From Candidatus Azambacteria bacterium RBG_16_47_10 (GTDB taxonomy: Bacteria; Patescibacteriota; Minisyncoccia; GWC2-36-17; WO2-46-25): a stretch of DNA of 13,136 nt. Numbering within the stretch: the stretch's first letter is position 1; every line of letters begins with the position of its first letter. Both the position numbers and the translations under genes were made by a program. The stretch lies in NCBI GenBank assembly GCA_001773975.1, contig MEYI01000022.1, forward strand, positions 1 through 13,136, given 5' to 3'. Shown here piece by piece: positions 1 to 7,620 of the stretch. Below the pieces are notes generated by a model. The model saw nothing but the letters and a program-made list of their open reading frames with translations, ran no database searches and had not been told where the DNA came from.

Positions 1-3000
1 TCTGATGGCACTGCACGCGCATGGGGATACAATGGGTTGTACGGACTTGGTGATGGCACCGCCACCAATCGTAGTACCCCGGTCACTCCTTCCGGGGTTA
101 CCCATGCGATATCCATAGCGGCAGGAAAGGCTTTCTCATTGTTTGTTTCAGGAGGAGCCCGCGCGGAGATCGCCGCAAACAACGACAACGTCACATGGAC
201 GTACAAAGGGGTGCCGATCCAGGCGGGGCGGGCAGATAGCGTGGGACTGTCAACGCTTTTAGGATCAAGCAACCAATACGTGCGGTATCGCCTGACCATG
301 GGAACGAGAAGCGCGACACTGGCGCCGGGGGTGGAGGAGGTGGCGATCTATTATCCCACAACGACCAACTTTGATTTCTCGCTTGGCGTTGCTCCTCCAT
401 CGGCATCCCTCGGGCTTGCGACGCTTTCTGCGGATGCGACGGTGACGGCGACGGTGCAGGGCGCGTATGATTCGCTGACACCTGTGACATTTTCATATGC
501 AGTGTCGCCGAGCGTTGCAAACGGCCCCACTGTTTCTTTCGCGCCCTTGTCGTGTACGCCGTCCGGCGGAACGCCAGCATGCGTGACAACGATGACGGTA
601 AGCAGGGTTGGGACGACGCCGGAAGGAAATTATACGGTGACGGTATACGGGGATAACGGTACGTTGATGAAGCAAACAACATACCAAGTGACGGTACTTC
701 CCCCACTCGATTTTTCTTTATCGCTTAGTTTAAGTTCAGGAGAGGTCATTCGTGGATATGAAGCCACTTCATTTATAGATACGGTGCTTACAATTCAATA
801 TCTCGGAGGGGAAAGCGAAATAGTCGGCATTTCAAGCGATGCGCCAGTCGGTATCACGTTCAGTCCCTCACCGACCGCATGTTCGCCCGCACCCGGATCG
901 TGTCAGAGCGCGATACGCATGAGCGCGCAGGGAAGCGTATCGGTAGGTGATTACGCCATTACTATTACAGGAACCGCGGCGACATCCGGTGAAATGCGCA
1001 CCGCGATATTTACACTTCGCGTGCGAGATCCGCTTGATTTTTCTTTAGCGGCAGATCCGGCAAGCGGCGCGATATTTCAGGGAAATAGCACGACAAGCAC
1101 GATCACCGGCTCATATATCAGCGGTGTCGCTGAGAACGTGGCATTTTCATCATCACTTGATCATGCGCCCGCCGCGGGCTCTATCTCTGTTTCTTTTTCG
1201 CCTGCGGGAACATGCGCGCTTGGACCCTTACAGACATCATGCGCAAAAACGATGACCATTTCGACGTCAAGCAATGCGACACCTGACGCGTATATCATTA
1301 CGATAACGGGAACATCTTCTGTAACAAATACGGTAAGAACAACGACATATATGCTGAACGTTTCAGGACCGTTTGATTTCACCATGACCTATCCTGTGCC
1401 GCCGTGCGCATCAGGCACCTCATGCGCGGGAACGGTAGAGCAGGGAACAAGCATGGCGATCTCTTTTACTATCACTTCTGTTTCCGCAGCGGGTGAGAAC
1501 GTCGTCGTTTCTGTGAACGGGCTTCCTGCGGACACCACGGCAAGTGTTGTGTATGCGCCAAATCCTTGCGTTCCATCCCTTGGAAATCCATGCTCCGTAA
1601 CCGTGACCGTTTCTCCCGCAACCACCGCACCGCTTGGAACTTTTGGGGTGAGTATAGAAGCGCGAAGCTCGCAACAGGTGCATGCGTTGTCGTATTCGCT
1701 CACGGTCATTCAAGGATTTGCGTTCGATGTCGCATTAAATCCCTCCTCCGGCTTCGCGATGAAAGGCGGTTCAGCTTTGAGTGTTCTTGCCAATGTGACA
1801 TTGTTGGCGGGGGTTGGAAAACAAGTTGATCTTACGGTCGACATCGCTCCACCGGGAAGCGGGGTGGTTGTCAGCTTCCCTTCAGGAGCGTCATGCACGC
1901 CTAATTGTCAGCGACAGATCTCATTTACCGCTCCGGTTTCCGCCATCACCGGAGCATATACCGTAACCGTTACCGGAACATACGGTACGCAGGCGCAACA
2001 GGAGGTTTTTGCGCTGACTGTCGTTGATCCCTTCGATTTTTCATTGGGTCTTTCAAGTGCGCAGGGGAGCGTGTTGCAGGGGAGTACGATACAGACCGGT
2101 GCGACCGTTACCTGGCTTTCCGGAGGGACAGGAACGGATGCAGTGACGTTTTCCGCAGCGGTCATTCCTGCACCGACCGCAGGGTCTTTGAGCGTCGATT
2201 TCAGTCCTTTGGCACTGACAAATGTGAATCAAGTAAATTCTCCCCAAATAAGCGTAGTTACGTTCAGCCCATCCGGGGATCTCACATCCAATTCATATCG
2301 CATCATCATCATGGCGATGTCGGGAACAACCATAAAGACGCAGACGTATAATGTGACCGTCGGGACAACGCTTGATTTTACGCTTTCGATCGCGCCGACC
2401 AATGAACGGGTGATCCAAGGCGATTCGAGTGGAACAATCACGATCGCCGCGGCCAATACGTCGCCGACAGATCAGCCTGGATCGAACGATATTGCATTTA
2501 CCATCGGTGATACGTCAAAATACAAGTTGCCGCGTGGCGTGACGGTGGTTCCCGCAGGGATCCCCTCATGTTCGCTCCCCCCCGAGATCGGTACGACATG
2601 CCCGACATCGTTCGCGTTTGCCGTTGATACCACCGGCATCGACGGGACGTATAATATTCCCATCATGGGAACGAGCGGGTTTGTGCGGCGGCTGGTGTAC
2701 TTTACGCTCAAGATCGGGCCGTTGAACCTTCTTTCATATACATCTCCTGATTTTTACACCGATCCGCATCAGCGACCGCAGGTGGAATTTTCTTGGAGTC
2801 CATCAGTTGTTTTTGCAGGCGATGAGGTGCAGCTTTCCGGCGCAGCATCAACGGTGTATGCGGTTGGACAATCGGGAGTGCTCGCGCAAACGCCGGCAGA
2901 TACGATAAATGCGGGATTTTTATGGACAGGACTTGGAACGGTGCCTGCGTTGCCCACGATCACATATTCGGTTTCCCGATCAGGCATGTTGGATGCCACA

Positions 3001-3156
3001 CTGCGGATTACCGATGCGACGGGGGTTACGTGTTATACTCCGGACAGCTCCGCACAAGAGCCGTGCGCATGCGCGGTAACATCGGATGCGATAGGCGGAG
3101 GGGTGCTTGATAAGGTGTCTGCGCCAAGGCCGTTCTTCAGAGAGGTAAAACCGTGA
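1..3156 (+). CDS. Large RCC1 / Ig-like repeat surface protein, C-terminal part (5' truncated by window edge)
   Basis: The frame is open from base 1, so the real start lies upstream; the first internal candidate (TTG at 37) falls inside a domain and is not believable. The first ~55 residues form an RCC1-type repeat (ARAWGYNGLYGLGDGT, then a P-V and a serine/alanine-rich strand), a seven-bladed-propeller unit common in bacterial surface proteins. A linker follows, then seven Ig-like repeats of 105-115 residues, each opening with [FL]DFSL or a variant and ending in a YTVTVTGT-like strand. Most carry a closely spaced cysteine pair. The last ~150 residues resemble a PKD domain (FSWSPS...GDEVQL...LRITDATG) and end in FREVKP without an LPXTG motif or terminal membrane span. 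Composition is rich in Ser, Thr, Val and Ala, typical of exported proteins; the signal peptide would lie outside the window. Its stop overlaps the pilM start, so it is probably expressed with the pilus genes. Surface adhesin or pilus-tip protein is an inference. Confidence 0.85.
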   Translation, partial: SDGTARAWGYNGLYGLGDGTATNRSTPVTPSGVTHAISIAAGKAFSLFVSGGARAEIAANNDNVTWTYKGVPIQAGRADSVGLSTLLGSSNQYVRYRLTMGTRSATLAPGVEEVAIYYPTTTNFDFSLGVAPPSASLGLATLSADATVTATVQGAYDSLTPVTFSYAVSPSVANGPTVSFAPLSCTPSGGTPACVTTMTVSRVGTTPEGNYTVTVYGDNGTLMKQTTYQVTVLPPLDFSLSLSLSSGEVIRGYEATSFIDTVLTIQYLGGESEIVGISSDAPVGITFSPSPTACSPAPGSCQSAIRMSAQGSVSVGDYAITITGTAATSGEMRTAIFTLRVRDPLDFSLAADPASGAIFQGNSTTSTITGSYISGVAENVAFSSSLDHAPAAGSISVSFSPAGTCALGPLQTSCAKTMTISTSSNATPDAYIITITGTSSVTNTVRTTTYMLNVSGPFDFTMTYPVPPCASGTSCAGTVEQGTSMAISFTITSVSAAGENVVVSVNGLPADTTASVVYAPNPCVPSLGNPCSVTVTVSPATTAPLGTFGVSIEARSSQQVHALSYSLTVIQGFAFDVALNPSSGFAMKGGSALSVLANVTLLAGVGKQVDLTVDIAPPGSGVVVSFPSGASCTPNCQRQISFTAPVSAITGAYTVTVTGTYGTQAQQEVFALTVVDPFDFSLGLSSAQGSVLQGSTIQTGATVTWLSGGTGTDAVTFSAAVIPAPTAGSLSVDFSPLALTNVNQVNSPQISVVTFSPSGDLTSNSYRIIIMAMSGTTIKTQTYNVTVGTTLDFTLSIAPTNERVIQGDSSGTITIAAANTSPTDQPGSNDIAFTIGDTSKYKLPRGVTVVPAGIPSCSLPPEIGTTCPTSFAFAVDTTGIDGTYNIPIMGTSGFVRRLVYFTLKIGPLNLLSYTSPDFYTDPHQRPQVEFSWSPSVVFAGDEVQLSGAASTVYAVGQSGVLAQTPADTINAGFLWTGLGTVPALPTITYSVSRSGMLDATLRITDATGVTCYTPDSSAQEPCACAVTSDAIGGGVLDKVSAPRPFFREVKP
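370..2715 (+). repeat. Seven tandem Ig-like domain repeats inside the surface protein
   Basis: Repeat units begin at 370, 706, 1033, 1372, 1717, 2032 and 2371, giving periods of 336, 327, 339, 345, 315 and 339 bases; the last ends near 2715. Each unit starts with a beta-strand motif (FDFSLGV, LDFSLSL, LDFSLAA, FDFTMTY, FAFDVAL, FDFSLGL, LDFTLSI), has a GxxxxG/Q-G turn near residue 20, and ends with a strand like YTVTVTG followed by Y.L.V. Units 1, 2, 3, 4, 5 and 7 contain a short Cys-x(3-9)-Cys loop in the middle (for example CTPSGGTPAC, CSPAPGSC, CTPNC); unit 6 has none. Similarity is at protein level only; I see no long identical DNA between units, so the duplications are old. Confidence 0.8.
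3141..3146 (+). promoter_or_regulatory. Shine-Dalgarno AGAGGT that decides the pilM start
   Basis: AGAGGT lies inside the end of the upstream gene. The core GAGG (3142-3145) is 7 bases before the GTG at 3153 and 13 before the ATG at 3159, so the GTG is the better start. It is the only convincing Shine-Dalgarno at ordinary spacing in the window. Confidence 0.55.
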
Positions 3157-4289
3157 TCATGAAATTACCGAATATATTTAAAATTTTTAAACAGGAACGA
3201 TATGTAGGCGTCGACATTGGCACGTCGTCGATTAAGATCGTTGAGCTGAGCAAGATACGCGATACATTCCGTCTGGAAAATTACGGTGAAATTAAATTTT
3301 CGGAAAAAGAAGCGCCGATGGAGGTGTACGAGCAAAGCCCGTTAAAGATGCTTGACGAGGATGTGGCGGATCTTTTAAAAAAGATCATTGCCGACACGGG
3401 GGTTTCCGCAAAACAGGCGGCATTCTCGTTGCCGGTATTTTCAAGTTTTTCCACGATCATCGAATTGCCGCCGATGCCGAAAGAAGACATGGAAAAAGCG
3501 ATACAATTTGAGGCGAGGCAGTATGTGCCGATCCCTATCAGCGAGGTATCGATCGATTCGCTGGTGATCGGGGAAGAAAAAAAGAAACACGATGAGCAAA
3601 AAAATTCTTCATCGAAGGAAGAGATACAGCAGGCACAGCAGCAAAAACTGAAAAAGAAGCATCTTGAGGTGCTTTTGGTTGCGGTGCCCAATGAGATAAA
3701 AAAGAAATATCAGCACATCGCGGAGCTTGCGGAGCTTGTGCTTGTCGCGCTTGAAATGGAAACGTTCCCCATGGCGCGCGCATTGTTGAAAGGAAGCCGG
3801 GGGATCTCCATCGTCGTGGATATCGGTGCCCGATCGACGGATATTTGTATCGTTGACGAAGGGGTTGTCCGCATTTCACATAATCTTGAATTTTCCGGCG
3901 TTGATATCACAAAGGCATACAGTGCATTTACCGGGGCGAACTTTGTCGAAGCGGAAGTGAAGAAAAAAGTGATCGGGCTGAATTTGACGCCCGGGCAGTT
4001 GAGCGAAGCGAAGGAGCTCACCGGGGTTGTCGATGGTATTATCGGTGAGACGGAGCGCATCATTCATTCGTATTTCAACAAAACAGGGCGGCAGGTGCAG
4101 CAGGTGGTGCTTGCGGGAGGGGTTTCTCGCATGCCCGGATTTCTCGAACGATTTCATGAACATCTTTCTCTTCCCATTGTTATCGGGAATCCGTTTGAAG
4201 GACTCATATATCCTCAAGAGCTTACAAAAACCCTCAATGATATCGGACCGACATTTGCGGTGGCGGTCGGGCTTGCGATGCGGCGGTAA
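3153..4289 (+). CDS. pilM: Type IV pilus actin-like assembly protein PilM
   Basis: 378 residues, about the family's usual length (~350) plus a polar insertion. It has the actin/FtsA fold signatures: phosphate-1 loop YVGVDIGTSSIKIVEL (residues 17-32), phosphate-2 loop VVDIGARSTDICIVD (from 221) and the adenosine motif VVLAGGVSRMPGF (from 318). PilM is a cytoplasmic ATP-binding protein that docks on the N-terminal tail of PilN and links the PilN/O membrane complex to the motor ATPases. Residues 141-169 are a Lys/Glu/Gln-rich stretch that looks like a disordered loop between two strands. The GTG start overlaps the TGA of the surface protein by four bases (GTGA) and has a well-spaced Shine-Dalgarno; ATG at 3159 would shorten it by two residues. 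First gene of the pilMNO block; a 98-base repeat-rich gap separates it from pilN. Confidence 0.95.
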   Translation: MIMKLPNIFKIFKQERYVGVDIGTSSIKIVELSKIRDTFRLENYGEIKFSEKEAPMEVYEQSPLKMLDEDVADLLKKIIADTGVSAKQAAFSLPVFSSFSTIIELPPMPKEDMEKAIQFEARQYVPIPISEVSIDSLVIGEEKKKHDEQKNSSSKEEIQQAQQQKLKKKHLEVLLVAVPNEIKKKYQHIAELAELVLVALEMETFPMARALLKGSRGISIVVDIGARSTDICIVDEGVVRISHNLEFSGVDITKAYSAFTGANFVEAEVKKKVIGLNLTPGQLSEAKELTGVVDGIIGETERIIHSYFNKTGRQVQQVVLAGGVSRMPGFLERFHEHLSLPIVIGNPFEGLIYPQELTKTLNDIGPTFAVAVGLAMRR

Positions 4290-4295
4290 GCGCAT

Positions 4296-4383
4296 GAGCT
4301 TTTAGCTTTTAGCTTTGTTAGCTTTTAGAAAAAATGCAAATGAGATATAATGTAAAAGCTAATACCCATAAGCTATAAGCTAG
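4296..4383. repeat. Palindromic AGCTTTTA/TAAAAGCT intergenic repeat element
   Basis: The left arm is a run of AGCTTTT units (from 4297) ending in TTAGCTTTTA (4318-4327). The right arm begins with its exact 10-base reverse complement TAAAAGCTAA (4353-4362) and continues with ATAAGCTATAAGCTAG (4368-4383), which pairs imperfectly with the first left units. The 25-base loop (4328-4352) holds AAAAAATGCAAA and a TATAAT box. Related elements lie at 9092-9138 and 12510-12625. The element ends four bases before the pilN ATG and fills nearly the whole pilM-pilN gap. Confidence 0.75.
4323..4351 (+). promoter_or_regulatory. Possible promoter (-10 TATAAT) inside the repeat loop upstream of pilN
   Basis: A perfect -10 hexamer TATAAT lies at 4346-4351, about 36 bases before the pilN ATG. 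At 17 bases spacing the -35 position is TTTTAG (4323-4328), a weak match. In AT-rich DNA a TATAAT can occur by chance, so this is tentative; pilN could equally be read through from pilM. Confidence 0.35.
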
Positions 4384-4387
4384 ACAC

Positions 4388-4924
4388 ATGCCTGACGTTT
4401 CACTGCTTCAACAGGAATATTACGGTGGAGGTGCGGAGGAGAGCAAAGCCCCCGGCATTGCTTCCACCGTTGCGCTCATCATTTTTTTCATTACTGCCGT
4501 GACTTTCGGGGGTCTGTATTTTTACAACCGCTCTCTTATTTCCCGCGCGCAGGAGATCACGGAAAATATTAAAGGGTTGCACGTCGGGGACATCGCGGAA
4601 ACCATTACACAATTGAAGGAAGTGGGAAGTAGGGCAAGAGGATTGCAGCAATTACGGGAAGCGCATACCAAAACCGGCGGGCTTTTAGTGATGCTTGAAA
4701 AAACAACGCACCCCGAGACAATCTTTTCCAATGCCGATTTTGATGCGCGGAGCAATGAGGTGAAGGTAAAAGGAACGGTGAAAACGACAAAGGCGATGGC
4801 GCGTCAGGTTGAGATATACCAGCAGGAAGGATCTCTTTCTACTTTTTCCGTCGAAAATATCGCATATAAAGGAGAAGATAAGTCGGTCGGATTCCAGGCA
4901 TATATAACGTTCAACATACAATAA
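4388..4924 (+). CDS. pilN: Type IV pilus inner-membrane assembly protein PilN
   Basis: 178 residues, typical PilN size. The layout is a short cytoplasmic tail (1-23), one membrane span (about 24-46, rich in I, F and V, ending YFYN), a short coiled coil (about 50-75), and a ferredoxin-like C-terminal domain that forms heterodimers with PilO. The family's cytoplasmic tail normally carries an INLLP-type motif that binds PilM; here the corresponding stretch is DVSLLQQ (residues 3-9), only a loose match. Assignment relies on topology and on its place between pilM and pilO. The start ATG is only four bases after the repeat element and has no Shine-Dalgarno. The stop TAA overlaps the pilO ATG by one base (TAATG), suggesting coupled translation. 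Confidence 0.85.
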   Translation: MPDVSLLQQEYYGGGAEESKAPGIASTVALIIFFITAVTFGGLYFYNRSLISRAQEITENIKGLHVGDIAETITQLKEVGSRARGLQQLREAHTKTGGLLVMLEKTTHPETIFSNADFDARSNEVKVKGTVKTTKAMARQVEIYQQEGSLSTFSVENIAYKGEDKSVGFQAYITFNIQ

Positions 4925-5517
4925 TGGATAGGCGCTATATTATTACAGGCTTGTTTTTTATCGCCGCCGTGATCGTATTGGTGGTGTTGGTATATCCGAA
5001 ATATCAGGTGGTGCAAATATCTTCGCGATTGGTCGCGGAAAGGCAAAACGAGTTTGACGCGCAGATGGTGCTGGTGCAGGAGATCAGTCGGTTGCGATCT
5101 CAGCAAAAACAGATGGCTGAAGAGATCGCGCAGGTGGCGGATCTTTTACCGGTACTCACGAAAAAAAGCGTTTCCGACCTTTTTGTGGAGTTGGAGGGCA
5201 TTGCCGCGGAAAGCGGTTTGTTGTTGGATACAGTGAGCTTTACTGAAGCAAGCAGTCAGCCGCAGAAGGGAAAAGATGTCATAGCTTCGACAACGGCATA
5301 CAAAACGATCGCCGCACAGTTAAAAATGAAAGGAGACTACCGCAATTTCAAGAATTTCGTGCGCACGATCGAGACAAATAAACATCTTATGGATATCACG
5401 CTTTCATCGATTTCTTCAACGGCGGTAGCCGGTGAGATGAAAAAAGACGATGGCGTTTCCGATGACGAGGAAACTCCGCCCGTGTATGCGGTGACGATCC
5501 ACGCGTATTATCAATAA
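4924..5517 (+). CDS. pilO: Type IV pilus inner-membrane assembly protein PilO
   Basis: 197 residues, usual for PilO. Residues 6-24 are one membrane span (YIITGLFFIAAVIVLVVLV). Residues about 27-75 form a coiled coil rich in Q, E and R, followed by the leucine-rich LLPVLTKKSVSDLFVELEGIAAESGL segment typical of the PilO family (described here in two parts: LLPVLTKK, then VSDLFVELEGIAAESGL). A ferredoxin-like domain follows, with a second strand-helix segment YRNFKNFVRTIETNKHL. PilO pairs with PilN on the outer face of the membrane and transmits motor state to the pilus channel. The ATG overlaps the pilN stop by one base and there is no Shine-Dalgarno, consistent with coupling. The C-terminus is acidic (KKDDGVSDDEE) before the final strand. 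Confidence 0.88.
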   Translation: MDRRYIITGLFFIAAVIVLVVLVYPKYQVVQISSRLVAERQNEFDAQMVLVQEISRLRSQQKQMAEEIAQVADLLPVLTKKSVSDLFVELEGIAAESGLLLDTVSFTEASSQPQKGKDVIASTTAYKTIAAQLKMKGDYRNFKNFVRTIETNKHLMDITLSSISSTAVAGEMKKDDGVSDDEETPPVYAVTIHAYYQ

Positions 5518-5535
5518 GATCGACCTGATATCCTT

Positions 5536-5847
5536 ATGAACTTTCTTCCTCAAAATCCAAAGACTCGGCAGATGGTGCTTATAGGCATCATCGTGGGAGT
5601 GCTTTTACTCGGGTTCGGGTTCTTTTTTGCTACCTATTTCACTCCCACAACACCGGAAGAGATCCAGCGGATACAAGCGGAGCAAGGGGGTCAGGGGCGG
5701 AGTGTTTCCGAGGGCGAAGTAAAAAGGTTAGAGGGAGGCATTATCGGACTCAAAAAAGAATTGGAAAATGATTTTTATAAAACATTGAGAAAACGCGCGA
5801 TATCCCCGGATACAACAGCGCCGGGAAAGCAAAATCCTTTCGAATAG
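5536..5847 (+). CDS. Small single-span membrane protein in the pilP position
   Basis: 103 residues. One strong membrane span covers about residues 13-36 (MVLIGIIVGVLLLGFGFFFA). A short soluble part follows, partly helical and charged (EEIQRIQAEQ, then SEGEVKRLEGGIIGLKKELE), and the protein ends in GKQNPFE. It lies 18 bases after pilO and 25 before pilB, where many systems have pilP. PilP proteins carry a disordered segment with a [R/K]-x-PF-type motif ahead of a beta-rich HR domain that contacts the secretin; here the chain stops at the PF motif and the HR domain is absent. That would fit an envelope without secretin. Homology to PilP is inference from position and this short motif. Seen directly: single span, helical linker, terminal NPFE. 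No Shine-Dalgarno before the ATG. Confidence 0.7.
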   Translation: MNFLPQNPKTRQMVLIGIIVGVLLLGFGFFFATYFTPTTPEEIQRIQAEQGGQGRSVSEGEVKRLEGGIIGLKKELENDFYKTLRKRAISPDTTAPGKQNPFE

Positions 5848-5872
5848 CACAGAATCTAGCTTCTACCCAACT

Positions 5873-7591
5873 ATGCCGCTTACGCTTATAGACATTTTAT
5901 TGAATGACAAGAAGATATCAATCGCTGATGCGGATGCGTTTCGTAATGAATTAAGGACAAAACGAATCACGGAAGAAGATTCATTGCTTGCGAAATTACC
6001 CGAAGATCTGGTGTTTGAGGCAAAGAGTAAGTTTTATGGGGTGCCGTTAAAAGACCTGGAAGAGGATTTTATAGTTCCCGCCGAGGTGCTTTCACAGATC
6101 CCCGAGGATGCGGCAAAGATGTATAAATTCATCCCGCTTGCTCGCGTGGATGACGATACGATCGAGGTTGGGGTCGTGAATCCGCAGGATGTGAAGGTGC
6201 TTGATGCACTGCGTTTTACACTGACCAGCAAGAATCTTAACGCAAAAATATTTCTTATCACGCGCCGGCAGTTCGATATGCTGTTTCAGCAGTACTCGAG
6301 TTTGCACGGAGAGGTGAAAGAAGCGCTTCAGCATCTTGAAGAGGATATTGCCGATATTGACGCCATGGCGGGGTCGAAGACCGATATTGACGAGCTGACG
6401 GCGAACGCGCCGATCGCGCGGGTGGTCGCGGTCATTTTCAAACACGCATTTGAAGGGCGCGCATCCGATATTCATATCGAGCCGCTGGATAAAAATACGC
6501 GTGTGCGTTTTCGCGTGGACGGCATTTTACATTCAAGCCTGATGTTGCCAAAAAGCATTCACAGCGCTATCGTTTCCCGCATTAAAATTCTTACCAATTT
6601 AAAAATCGATGAATCGCGTATTCCGCAGGATGGCCGTTTTCGGTCGCGTATTTCCGGAAGCATTATCGATTTTCGCGTGTCGACATTTCCTACAATCAAC
6701 GGGGAAAAGGTAGTGATGCGACTTTTGGATCCGTTCGCGGGTATTAAATCGCTCGAAGATCTTGGATTTATGGGCGAGCGTCTGGAAACCATTAAGCATT
6801 CACTGGAGATGCCATACGGCATGATCTTGGTGACCGGCCCAACGGGAAGCGGTAAGTCGACGACATTGCAGTCATTACTTGGCACCGTGAATAAAGAAGG
6901 GGTGAACTTAGTGAGCCTGGAAGATCCTGTTGAGTATAATATTGAAGGCGTGAATCAATCGCCGGTGCGGCCGGAGCTCGGGTATACGTATGCAAGCGGG
7001 TTGCGGAGTATTTTGCGCCAAGACCCTGATATTGTGATGGTCGGTGAAATTCGAGATCAAGAGACTGCTCAACTTACGGTGCATGCCGCATTGACCGGTC
7101 ATGTGGTACTTACGACATTGCATACGAACAACGCCATCGGCGTTCTTCCTCGTCTTGTGGACATGGGAGTTGAGCCGTATCTTATTCCCTCATCGGTTAT
7201 TTTGTCTGTTGCGCAACGGTTGGTGCGAAAATTGTGCAATGATTGCAAGGATAAAAAGCCGGCGGAAGGGCGGGCGATCGAGATCATCAATGATACGATC
7301 GCAACGATGCCCAAGGCAATGCAGGATCGTTTCAAGAGCGACAGTTATTTTATTTGGAATGCCCCGGGATGCGGGAAATGCATGCATAAAGGAACAAAGG
7401 GGCGCATGGCGATTTTTGAAACACTAGAGATGACTCCGGAATTAAAGCGTATCGTTATCGAGGGGATCTCGGAAGAAAAGATACTGAAAGAAGCGGAGCG
7501 CCAAGAGATGATCACGATGAAGCAAGACGGCATTATGAAAGTGCTCCAAGGATTCATTTCGCTCGAGGAAGTTTTACAGACGACGATTTAA
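5873..7591 (+). CDS. pilB: Type IV pilus extension ATPase PilB (GspE family)
   Basis: 572 residues, normal for PilB/GspE. The N-terminal ~140 residues match the GspE N-domain (VFEAKSKFYGVPLKDLEED, then FIPLARVDDDTIEVGVVNP). The motor domain has all secretion-ATPase motifs: Walker A GPTGSGKST (322-330), Asp box SLEDPVEYN (348-356), Walker B DPDIVMVGE (384-392) and His box TGHVVLTTLHTN (408-419). Arginine-rich RVRFRVDG and RFRSRISG segments lie in the N2 domain. A zinc site CNDC (455/458) and CGKC (500/503) is present, which is typical of PilB and absent from PilT. It is a cytoplasmic hexamer that drives pilus polymerisation through PilC. No Shine-Dalgarno precedes the ATG; the 25-base gap contains a TAGCTT fragment of the local repeat family. 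The end of the gene carries the promoter of the next one. Confidence 0.96.
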   Translation: MPLTLIDILLNDKKISIADADAFRNELRTKRITEEDSLLAKLPEDLVFEAKSKFYGVPLKDLEEDFIVPAEVLSQIPEDAAKMYKFIPLARVDDDTIEVGVVNPQDVKVLDALRFTLTSKNLNAKIFLITRRQFDMLFQQYSSLHGEVKEALQHLEEDIADIDAMAGSKTDIDELTANAPIARVVAVIFKHAFEGRASDIHIEPLDKNTRVRFRVDGILHSSLMLPKSIHSAIVSRIKILTNLKIDESRIPQDGRFRSRISGSIIDFRVSTFPTINGEKVVMRLLDPFAGIKSLEDLGFMGERLETIKHSLEMPYGMILVTGPTGSGKSTTLQSLLGTVNKEGVNLVSLEDPVEYNIEGVNQSPVRPELGYTYASGLRSILRQDPDIVMVGEIRDQETAQLTVHAALTGHVVLTTLHTNNAIGVLPRLVDMGVEPYLIPSSVILSVAQRLVRKLCNDCKDKKPAEGRAIEIINDTIATMPKAMQDRFKSDSYFIWNAPGCGKCMHKGTKGRMAIFETLEMTPELKRIVIEGISEEKILKEAERQEMITMKQDGIMKVLQGFISLEEVLQTTI

Positions 7592-7600
7592 GGCTATAAT
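7573..7600 (+). promoter_or_regulatory. Promoter for the response regulator, inside the pilB 3' end
   Basis: TTTACA (7573-7578; one mismatch to TTGACA), a 16-base spacer, and a perfect TATAAT (7595-7600) lie just before the regulator ATG at 7621. The -35 sits in the last pilB codons and the -10 just after the pilB stop. Transcription would start near 7607, giving a leader of about 14 bases. A GGAAGG stretch at 7602-7607 is too far (13 bases) and too early to be a clear ribosome site on that transcript. Confidence 0.6.
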
Positions 7601-7620
7601 GGGAAGGTAATAAAAAATCT

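Noticed and set aside
191..706. Long open frame on the minus strand inside the surface protein gene
   Set aside because: It is antisense to a repeat-bearing coding sequence with clear protein-level conservation; its translation is low-complexity (proline, serine and arginine runs) with no domain.
3281..3691. Minus-strand frame opposite pilM with a cysteine- and serine-rich product
   Set aside because: Its composition mirrors the Lys/Glu-rich loop of PilM read backwards; pilM motifs are intact on the plus strand.
4334..4378. Tiny open frame (ATG CAA ATG ...) within the pilM-pilN repeat
   Set aside because: Fourteen codons made of repeat sequence, no ribosome site; its ATG word is shared because the repeat is shared, not because it is a gene here.
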